From assembly GCF_947489715.1 (NCBI RefSeq), contig NZ_CANLER010000001.1, forward strand, positions 558,001-622,000: a DNA stretch of 64,000 nt, in the 5' to 3' direction. Each line of letters begins with the position of its first letter. Position 1 is the stretch's first letter. Made by a program: the position numbers and the translations under genes. A model generated the notes under the pieces. The model was not told the origin of the DNA and made no database searches. It was given only the letters and a program-made list of their open reading frames with translations. Source of the stretch: an uncultured Roseovarius sp. (lineage in GTDB: Bacteria; Pseudomonadota; Alphaproteobacteria; Rhodobacterales; Rhodobacteraceae). Shown here piece after piece: positions 1 to 6,512 of this stretch.

Positions 1-2
1 TG

Positions 3-272
3 TCCGACGCGATGAACGTGCAGGCCGGGTTCTCTCAAGTGCCTGACCGCAGCGAACGTCCCGGTATTTTGAATGATCTTTTTCGGGTTCTGGGGGGATG
101 GCCCGCGGTGGCCGGGCTGGCAACGGCGACGGTTGCCGGGGTCTGGCTGGGAGTATTTCCGCCCGGGTTCCTGTCGGACGCGACAGGTGTCTATCTGGGA
201 CAGGATGATGCCACCTTTATGATCGACACTGCCGCAGGTTCGGGCTTTGATCTAGGTGAGGAGGCGCTTTGA
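3..272 (+). CDS. C-terminal part of a small membrane protein (5' end outside window)
   Basis: The frame is open to the left edge, so the gene probably begins before base 1; an internal ATG lies at 12. About 30 polar residues are followed by one hydrophobic segment (around GWPAVAGLATATVAGVW) and a short acidic tail. There is no enzymatic motif. It ends in a TGATG overlap with the heavy-metal-sensor-like gene, so the two are translationally coupled. A small membrane protein coupled to such a sensor is often an anti-sigma-type regulator after an ECF sigma gene, but the sigma gene would be outside the window, so this role is inference. Confidence 0.55.
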   Translation, partial: SDAMNVQAGFSQVPDRSERPGILNDLFRVLGGWPAVAGLATATVAGVWLGVFPPGFLSDATGVYLGQDDATFMIDTAAGSGFDLGEEAL

Positions 273-784
273 TGGCAGACGAGACTCAGGCAACTGATCG
301 CGGCACGAAACGCTGGGTGCGTGTTTTGCTGGTCTTTTCACTGGCCCTGAACCTGTTGGTTCTGGGCACTGTTGGCGGGGCGATGCTAACCTGGTCGAAA
401 TGGCGGTCGCACGATCCGCCGCGTCTTGATTTGGCAGGCGGGCCGCTGACCCAGGCGTTGACACGTGAGGACCGGCGCGCCATCGCGCGCCAGATGCGCA
501 AGACCTATCGCGATAACGGCGGTGTACCTCGTGCCGATATGAAAGCGGAACTTGAAGCTTTGGTGCGTGATCTCAAGGCGGATCCTTTTGAACCAGCATT
601 GGTCAAAAAACGCCTTGCGCGTCATCGTGGCGTGTTTCGCGAACGTTTTGCCCTGGGTCAGTCGTTGCTGTTGGAGCGTCTGACGCAAATGCAACCCAAG
701 GAGCGTGTGGCTTATGCCGACCGTCTGTTGCGCGCTCTGGAAAAGCACAGCGACCGTGGCCGACAAAAAGAAGGTCGTGAATAA
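272..784 (+). CDS. Periplasmic heavy-metal sensor-like (Spy/CnrR-type) membrane-anchored protein
   Basis: A protein of about 170 residues with one N-terminal membrane anchor (VLLVFSLALNLLVLGTVGGA) and a helical, Arg/Lys-rich periplasmic part. The repeated helices with motifs such as RRAIARQMRKTYRD fit the periplasmic heavy-metal sensor family. The ATG at 272 overlaps the stop of the upstream gene (TGATG); a TTG at 269 is also possible. The family binds metal or senses envelope stress in the periplasm. The metal ligands cannot be identified from sequence alone. Its stop is 4 bp from that of the convergent pleD-like gene. Confidence 0.65.
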   Translation: MADETQATDRGTKRWVRVLLVFSLALNLLVLGTVGGAMLTWSKWRSHDPPRLDLAGGPLTQALTREDRRAIARQMRKTYRDNGGVPRADMKAELEALVRDLKADPFEPALVKKRLARHRGVFRERFALGQSLLLERLTQMQPKERVAYADRLLRALEKHSDRGRQKEGRE

Positions 785-788
785 TCCG

Positions 789-2180
789 TCAGGCGGCGGT
801 GCGCGCGCAAAGCGTTACAGTGTTACGCCCGTCCGCCTTTGATCCGTAAAGAGCCCGGTCGGCGTGATCCAGCAGGCCCTCGACCGTCATGGCGGGCTTG
901 CAAGACGCGCGTTGGCCCATTGCAACCCCGACGCTGACAGTGACTTCGATCGGTTCACGCTGCCCCGGAACGTTTATCGGTGTCTGCTGAATGATCCGGC
1001 AGAGTTTGCTGGCAGTCTGGCGTGCCTGGGTCTTGTTGGTATCTGGCGTGACGATCAGGAATTCCTCACCGCCTATACGGGCGATCAAATCGTCATCACC
1101 CAAATTGGCGCGCAGCGTATCGGCGACCCGCGAAAGAACCGCATCGCCCGCGGCATGCCCGTAGCGATCATTGACCTGTTTGAAGTGATCGAGATCGGCC
1201 ACCATGACGGCAAAGCTGCGCCCATCGGCCTGAGAAGAACGGATCAAGCGATCCAGAAACGGCAGGGCGTAGCGGCGGTTATAAAGCCCGGTCAGCGGGT
1301 CGATGACCGCAGCCTGCAACCCAATATGCAACTGGTCGCGCATCAGATCGGCGCTTTGCTTGAAGTCCAACTGTGTTTTGACGCGCAAGGTTAGTTCATG
1401 CGGGTCGATTTCGCCGCAGATGACATCATTCGCGCCCATATCCAGCACCGTAGCGGCCAGTTTGGCGCTTTCGTTCGGCAGGAGCACAATGATCGGGCAA
1501 TTGCGAGTTCCCGGTGCCGCACGGAGTTCAGCCATAAGGCGCAACCCGTCATCGCAGGCATCGGCGTCAAATTTCAGAACAAAGATATCCGGTTGTTTCG
1601 AACCATTTGGTGCGCCACCGGCGCAGTCCGAGGACATGGCCAGATATTCATGGTTGGCCCGGGCTGACAACGTCGCACGAAGCCGGGTCGCGTCGGGTTT
1701 TTTCTGGGCGACAACGGCAACGCGACCGGGGCGCACAAAGGTTTTCTGTGCTTCGGCGAAGCCAAGGGCGGTCGCAGTGCCCGAATGTAGCTTGAGGTCG
1801 TGATCCATGTGACGCTGCCGCAGCAGGCTGCGCAAGCGCGCCAATAGCAAGGTTTCATCAACAGGTTTGGACAAGACTTCGCTGGCACCGGCCTCAAGCG
1901 CCTTGATGCGTGCCTGGGGTGTGTCCTGGGCAAGGATCAGAATAACCGGTAAAGCGTCGATCGTCGCGCAGTTGTGAACCGCGCGCACAAATGCACTACT
2001 GTCGAAATCCGACAATTCAGTACTGGCGATGATCAGGTCTGGCTGAAACTTCTGGGCCATTTTTAGCGCCTCAGTCCCCGAGCGGGCCTGGAAAACGTCG
2101 TAATAGGCGGCTGAAAGTTTGACCTTCAGCACAATGCGATTTGTCGCCAGTTCATCAACGATCAGAATTTTACCTGACAT
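789..2180 (-). CDS. pleD: PleD-like response regulator/diguanylate cyclase with degenerate receivers
   Basis: The 463-residue protein has the PleD layout: receiver 1 (about 1-120), receiver-like adaptor (about 150-275) and a GGDEF domain (about 290-455) with an intact GGEEF active site and DPLTGLYNRRY. GGDEF domains make cyclic di-GMP from two GTP. Receiver 1 keeps the acidic pocket (D9, E10) and the KP loop, but the residue matching phospho-acceptor Asp53 is Ser53 (context LIIASTELSD), and the switch Thr appears replaced by Leu (LILA). The I-site, normally RxxD just before GGEEF, reads GDDD, so the Arg is absent. Phosphorylation control and product inhibition may therefore be lost. It is divergent from the DUF3572 gene. 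Confidence 0.88.
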   Translation of the reverse strand: MSGKILIVDELATNRIVLKVKLSAAYYDVFQARSGTEALKMAQKFQPDLIIASTELSDFDSSAFVRAVHNCATIDALPVILILAQDTPQARIKALEAGASEVLSKPVDETLLLARLRSLLRQRHMDHDLKLHSGTATALGFAEAQKTFVRPGRVAVVAQKKPDATRLRATLSARANHEYLAMSSDCAGGAPNGSKQPDIFVLKFDADACDDGLRLMAELRAAPGTRNCPIIVLLPNESAKLAATVLDMGANDVICGEIDPHELTLRVKTQLDFKQSADLMRDQLHIGLQAAVIDPLTGLYNRRYALPFLDRLIRSSQADGRSFAVMVADLDHFKQVNDRYGHAAGDAVLSRVADTLRANLGDDDLIARIGGEEFLIVTPDTNKTQARQTASKLCRIIQQTPINVPGQREPIEVTVSVGVAMGQRASCKPAMTVEGLLDHADRALYGSKADGRNTVTLCARTAA

Positions 2181-2267
2181 AGGGAAATTTGCCTTTCAGA
2201 CTTGACCCTTCCGTAAGCTGAATATCCGTGTCAGAAGTTAAAAAAACCTTTCTGGATTTTAAGACCG

Positions 2268-2552
2268 ATGAGCCATGCGCGTGAATTCGCCGAGACCCTA
2301 GCTTTGCAATGTTTTACCTGGCTTGCGGGCAACGAGGAACTGCTGCCGATTTTCATGGGCGCGTCCGGTGTGAGTGAAGAAGATATGCGCAAGGGTGCGC
2401 AAGACCCTGTGTTTCTTGGCTCGGTCTTGGATTTCGTGATGATGGATGATGCTTGGGTGATCGAATTCTGTGCCACGCAGGGGATCGCAAATGATAGTCT
2501 GATGCGCGCCAGAATGGCATTGCCGGGCGGTGAACACGTGAACTGGACATAA
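2268..2552 (+). CDS. DUF3572 family protein
   Basis: A soluble protein of 94 residues with the DUF3572 pattern: an ALQCFTWLAGNEELLPIF opening and a VLDFVMMDDAWVIEFC block. The family is common in alphaproteobacteria and has no assigned biochemical role. It is divergently transcribed from the pleD-like gene across an 87-bp intergenic region. It is followed after 16 bp by a HAD phosphatase gene, so they likely share an operon. Confidence 0.75.
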   Translation: MSHAREFAETLALQCFTWLAGNEELLPIFMGASGVSEEDMRKGAQDPVFLGSVLDFVMMDDAWVIEFCATQGIANDSLMRARMALPGGEHVNWT

Positions 2553-2568
2553 ACAAAGGGAAAACATT

Positions 2569-3264
2569 TTGGCAACAAAGGTTGACGGCCTCCTCTTTGA
2601 CAAGGACGGCACATTGTTCGATTTCCACGCCACCTGGAGCGTCTGGGCGGCTTTTGTCATACGCGACTTGGCGGGGGGCGACGACGCCGTTACTGCGCGC
2701 CTGGCGACGGTGCTGCACTATGACCTCGTTGCCGAGCAATTTCTGCCATCCAGCCCGGTGATTGCGGGCACCAATCGTGAAGCTGCTGAATGCATCGCGC
2801 AGGAGTTGCCGAAACGGTCAGTAGAAGAAATCGAACACTATCTGATGATGACCGCCTCAGAAGTGCCGCAGACCCCGTCACTGCCTTTGGAACCCTACCT
2901 TTCGGGTCTTGCCGCGCAGGGTCTCGCGTTGGGCGTGATGACCAATGACAATGAATATTCCGCCCGGGCGCACCTGAAATCTGCCGGCATTGATGGGCAT
3001 TTCGATTTTATCGCCGGGTTCGATTCAGGGTTTGGGGCAAAGCCGGCGCCGGGTCCGTTGCTGGCCTTCGCAAAATCCGCCGGGCTGGCGCCGGACCGTG
3101 TGGCCATGGTGGGCGACAGCACCCACGACCTCATTGCGGGTCGGGCAGCGGGCATGCAGACCATCGGCGTCCTGACCGGGTTGGCAGAAAGCCAAGAGCT
3201 TACCCCTTATGCTGACATCATCTTTCCCGACATCGGACATATCCCTGCCTGGCTGACGCAATGA
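2569..3264 (+). CDS. HAD-superfamily hydrolase (phosphoglycolate phosphatase-like)
   Basis: 231 residues starting at a TTG, with an AAAGGGAAAA purine stretch upstream. HAD motifs are in order: motif I FDKDGTLFDF (nucleophile D11, acid D13), motif II in MTNDNE, motif III Lys in GAKPAPGP, and motif IV GDSTHDL. A helical cap lies between motifs I and II, the layout of Gph-type phosphatases. The substrate cannot be fixed; 2-phosphoglycolate or a nucleotide monophosphate is possible. The stop overlaps the start of the next gene by 4 bp. Confidence 0.75.
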   Translation: MATKVDGLLFDKDGTLFDFHATWSVWAAFVIRDLAGGDDAVTARLATVLHYDLVAEQFLPSSPVIAGTNREAAECIAQELPKRSVEEIEHYLMMTASEVPQTPSLPLEPYLSGLAAQGLALGVMTNDNEYSARAHLKSAGIDGHFDFIAGFDSGFGAKPAPGPLLAFAKSAGLAPDRVAMVGDSTHDLIAGRAAGMQTIGVLTGLAESQELTPYADIIFPDIGHIPAWLTQ

Positions 3265-4145
3265 CGGGCCAGGCCCACTTCGGGATCTGGCTGGCCTTTT
3301 TCGGAACTCTGGTTCTGACCTTTGATGCGATGCTGATGCGGCTTTCCGAGATGAGCGGGCTGCAAATGACAGCGTGGCGAGGTCTTTGCATGGGAACGGT
3401 ATTGATCCTGCTGTGGCTGACGCAAAGCCGCACCTATCGTCAGGACCTGCGTCATATGACAACAAGGGCAGGGGTGACGATCATCGCCTGTCAATTCTTC
3501 AATTCACTACTTTTTTGCTTCGCGATTGCCATCGCTCCGGTGGCGGTGGTGTTGTTCGGGCTGGCGGCAGTACCGGTTTTTGCGGCCATCTTCGCCTGGC
3601 TGATCATCGGAGAGCACACGCCTGCTGCCACCTGGGTCACGATCGTGCTGGTCATCGCGGGGATTGGCATTGCGGTTTCCGGCAAAGCAGAGGGCGCTGT
3701 CCAATTCGACCTGGCCGCGCTGGCAGGGGCAGGGCTGGGCCTGGGGGTGGCCGTTGTTCTTGCGCTGAATTTTGTCACGTTACGCGCCCGCCCGGAATTG
3801 CCGATCGCCCTGCTGATCGGGTGCGGCGCACTGATTTCAGGTGTCATGTCCGTTCTGGTCATCGGGCCTCAGGCGATGATGCAAGGGTGGATCCCGCCCA
3901 TGATCGCAACCGGTGCGGTGGTGCTGCCACTGTCGTTTTTCTCACTGTCGCTGGCGTCACGCTACACGCTTGCATCCAATGTCAGCCTTCTGATGTTGCT
4001 TGAAACCGTGTTGGGGCCGTTTTGGGTCTGGCTGGTCATTGGCGAAGCCCCGACAAGCCGCATGTTGCTGGGCGGGATGATCGTGATTGTCAGCCTGGCG
4101 GGTTACCTGATTCTGACCGGACGGCGCGGGGCGTCGCCCGCCTAA
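3261..4145 (+). CDS. DMT-family (EamA) transporter
   Basis: 294 residues with about ten hydrophobic segments in two EamA repeats, typical of the drug/metabolite transporter superfamily in the inner membrane. The start overlaps the HAD gene (ATGA). The substrate is unknown; family members export amino acids, metabolites or toxic compounds. It is one of four EamA genes in this window. After it comes a 103-bp gap before the methyltransferase gene. Confidence 0.8.
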   Translation: MTGQAHFGIWLAFFGTLVLTFDAMLMRLSEMSGLQMTAWRGLCMGTVLILLWLTQSRTYRQDLRHMTTRAGVTIIACQFFNSLLFCFAIAIAPVAVVLFGLAAVPVFAAIFAWLIIGEHTPAATWVTIVLVIAGIGIAVSGKAEGAVQFDLAALAGAGLGLGVAVVLALNFVTLRARPELPIALLIGCGALISGVMSVLVIGPQAMMQGWIPPMIATGAVVLPLSFFSLSLASRYTLASNVSLLMLLETVLGPFWVWLVIGEAPTSRMLLGGMIVIVSLAGYLILTGRRGASPA

Positions 4146-4248
4146 ACCACATCAACATACAAAAGCGACAATCTGCGTCGCAAAACGGCATACAACCACT
4201 CCATCGCAGGTGTTTCGTGAAGGCAGAGGTCAAGCGGAAGGTGCAGGT

Positions 4249-5811
4249 ATGGCACGCGACAGCAATCGCAGGAAACGCAGCGGTGGACGGGCCGGGAGCG
4301 CGGAGCGGCGCGGCAGTGCGGCTATCGAACAAATGCCCTGGGCCCCGCCGCGCAACACGGATCGTCCAACCGAACCATTGGATGAGGCCGGCGTTCAGGC
4401 CGTTCACAACGGTGCGATGCGCATTCTCGAAGAGATCGGTATCGAATTTCTGAACGAGGAGGCCGTCGAGGTTTTACGCGGTTCGGGCGGTTGCACGATC
4501 GACGGTGAAAACGTCCGCATGGGCCGCGATTTCGTGATGGAGATGATCGCCAAGGCCCCGAGCCAATGGTCGATCACGCCGCGCAATCCGGGACGGCAGA
4601 TCACAATCGGGGGCAATCATCTGAACTTCGGCAACGTCTCGTCGCCGCCCAGTTATTGGGACATGGAGATCGGCAAGAAGGTCACCGGCACACGAGAAAT
4701 GTGCCAGAACCTGTTGAAACTAAGTCAGTATTTCAACTGCATCCATTTCGTCGGCGGCTACCCGGTAGAGCCGCAAGACATCCATGCCAGCATCCGCCAT
4801 CTGGACGTGCTGTATGACAAGCTGACGCTGACCGACAAGGTGGCCCACGCCTATTGTCTGGGCAAGGAACGCGTTGAGGACGTCATGGAGATGGTGCGCA
4901 TCGCGGGCGGTCACACGGATGCGGAATTCGAAGCGGGTCCGAAGATGTATACCAACATCAATTCGACCTCACCCCTCAAGCATGATTACCCGATGCTGGA
5001 TGGCTGGATGCGGCTAGCGAGACGCAACCAAGGCCTTGTTGTTACACCCTTTACTCTGGCGGGTGCGATGGCGCCTGTCACCATGTCTGGAGCTGTGGCG
5101 CAATCGCTGGCCGAAGGGCTGGTGGCGGTGGTACTGGCCCAGATCATCCGGCCCGGCGCGTGCTGCGCAATCGGCACTTTCACGTCCAATGTCGACATGA
5201 AATCCGGTGCCCCCGCCTTTGGCACACCGGAATACATGCGTGCCACGCAGATGACCGGACAACTGGCGCGGTTCTACGACCTGCCGATGCGCGCGAGCGG
5301 GGTTTGCGCGGCCAATGTGCCCGATGGGCAATCTATGTGGGAGACGTCGAACAGCCTGTGGTCCGCGGTGCAGGCAGGGGCGCATATGGTCTACCACGCC
5401 GCCGGATGGCTTGAAGGCGGACTGATCGCATCCCCCGAGAAATTCGTGATGGATTGCGAAATCCTGCAACAAATTCAAAGATATATGGACCCAATGCTTA
5501 TCGCTACCGGCCCTGATGAGATCGCGGTGGAGGCGGTGAAAGAGGTGGGCGACCAGGGCCATTTCTTTGGCATTCAGCACACGCAGGACCGCTACACGAC
5601 AGCCTTCTATCAACCCTATCTGAGCGACTGGCGCAATTTCGAGGCCTGGGAAGCCGCAGGGGGCATCTGGACCGCACAGAGGGCGCACCAGACCTACAAG
5701 GACATCATTTCGAGCTTTGATGCACCGGTCATGGAGGATGCCATCCGTGAGGAGCTTGCCGCCTTTGTCGAGCGCCGCAAATCTGAAGGCGGGGCGCCGA
5801 CAGATTTCTGA
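4249..5811 (+). CDS. MttB-superfamily (COG5598) methylamine methyltransferase, non-pyrrolysine
   Basis: 520 residues from ATG 4249, with a purine-rich GCGGAAGG upstream; a GTG at 4210 would add 13 residues. The N-terminal Arg/Ser-rich tail (MARDSNRRKRSGGRAGSAER) is followed by a TIM-barrel methyltransferase with blocks such as EEIGIEFLNEEAVEVLRG and PCAIGTF-like segments of the trimethylamine methyltransferase family. MttB proper carries an amber-encoded pyrrolysine; this frame has no internal TAG, so it belongs to the non-Pyl branch that includes glycine-betaine methyltransferases (MtgB). Such enzymes pass a methyl group to a corrinoid protein, and no corrinoid protein gene is in the window. 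The true substrate is not known. Confidence 0.82.
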   Translation: MARDSNRRKRSGGRAGSAERRGSAAIEQMPWAPPRNTDRPTEPLDEAGVQAVHNGAMRILEEIGIEFLNEEAVEVLRGSGGCTIDGENVRMGRDFVMEMIAKAPSQWSITPRNPGRQITIGGNHLNFGNVSSPPSYWDMEIGKKVTGTREMCQNLLKLSQYFNCIHFVGGYPVEPQDIHASIRHLDVLYDKLTLTDKVAHAYCLGKERVEDVMEMVRIAGGHTDAEFEAGPKMYTNINSTSPLKHDYPMLDGWMRLARRNQGLVVTPFTLAGAMAPVTMSGAVAQSLAEGLVAVVLAQIIRPGACCAIGTFTSNVDMKSGAPAFGTPEYMRATQMTGQLARFYDLPMRASGVCAANVPDGQSMWETSNSLWSAVQAGAHMVYHAAGWLEGGLIASPEKFVMDCEILQQIQRYMDPMLIATGPDEIAVEAVKEVGDQGHFFGIQHTQDRYTTAFYQPYLSDWRNFEAWEAAGGIWTAQRAHQTYKDIISSFDAPVMEDAIREELAAFVERRKSEGGAPTDF

Positions 5812-5827
5812 TATCCGTCCTGCCACG

Positions 5828-5944
5828 GAGAATCAGGTTAACGCTCTGAAAACGCTGGAAAACGCCTGTCGGTATAACGTCGGTATTTTGTCGGTATTAC
5901 GTCGGTGCCGGGATCGGTGTTTGGTGGGTTTAACGGGGCGTGCG
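5828..5944 (+). repeat. 117-bp dispersed repeat, copy 1 (inverted partner at 26628-26744)
   Basis: This begins 17 bp after the methyltransferase stop. It matches the reverse complement of 26628-26744 without gaps, with 13 mismatches by eye (about 89% identity). Its core, 5868-5908, is a tandem of 11-nt units (GTCGGTATAAC, GTCGGTATTTT, GTCGGTATTAC, GTCGGTGC). That core is identical in both copies, while the flanks differ. Confidence 0.85.
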
Positions 5945-6512
5945 GTGACGGGTGCCGGTTCTGCGGACAAAGTACCAATTTGCTGCATTTGTTTCCGATG
6001 GCACTTTCGGTTTACCGGGCATTTTGTTCGTAGAAGGTTTGGCGATCAGCGAACCTTGCTTTGCGGTTCCGAAGTAAGTGAATTGAGATTTCGGACCCTT
6101 TATCGGTCATTCGTGGTGTTTGTCTGGCTAAAGTTTCACGGTCGCTCCTAAATCAAATCCTCTGGCGGCGGACATGCCAGATGCCGCGGCGTGGCCTGAC
6201 TAACCGAGCCTTGGTGCACAGTACGGAAATTCTTGCTTCAAAGGTGCCCGTTCAGCGGGGTAAACGGTGAGGCTGCTGCGTCTCAACTCCACTTCTGATT
6301 TTCGAGATTAGCGGGAATAATGATATTGGTTTTCAATTGGCAGCTTGTAGGATTTAGCTTTCTCGGCAACGTTCCCAACTTAGCGATTTACCGGCAGAGA
6401 TCCGATGACGCGTATTGAATGCGCTTCGAGCAACTGAAATCAGCATTATTCCTTTACTCGATACACCTCAGAAATACTGCTAATCTGTCCGAAGTGATGG
6501 GGACATTTTAAT
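5945..6512. other. Non-coding, lower-GC spacer with no recognised gene
   Basis: About 570 bp between the repeat and the hybrid kinase. Base composition falls below that of the upstream genes. I see no supported reading frame, RNA gene or transposase remnant. The last 30 bp supply the leader of the kinase (purine-rich GATGGGGAC about 12 bp before its TTG). Confidence 0.5.

Noticed and set aside
4165..4181. Inverted GCGAC/GTCGC motif upstream of MttB-like gene 1, and a similar one at 32804-32817 upstream of gene 2
   Set aside because: The spacers differ (7 and 4 nt), the motifs are short in GC-rich DNA and the distances to the genes differ widely, so a shared operator is not supported.
4249..5811. 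Pyrrolysine-containing MttB
   Set aside because: There is no internal TAG in this gene or in the one at 31065-32603, so both are the non-Pyl type.
5868..5908. Tandem 11-nt units as a CRISPR or iteron array
   Set aside because: There are only three to four units with no spacers, cas or rep genes; treated as the core of a dispersed repeat.
5717..6151. Plus-strand frame across the methyltransferase end and the 117-bp repeat
   Set aside because: It overlaps the real gene out of frame and its sequence comes from the repeat; a similar false frame is seen in copy 2 at 26538-26783.
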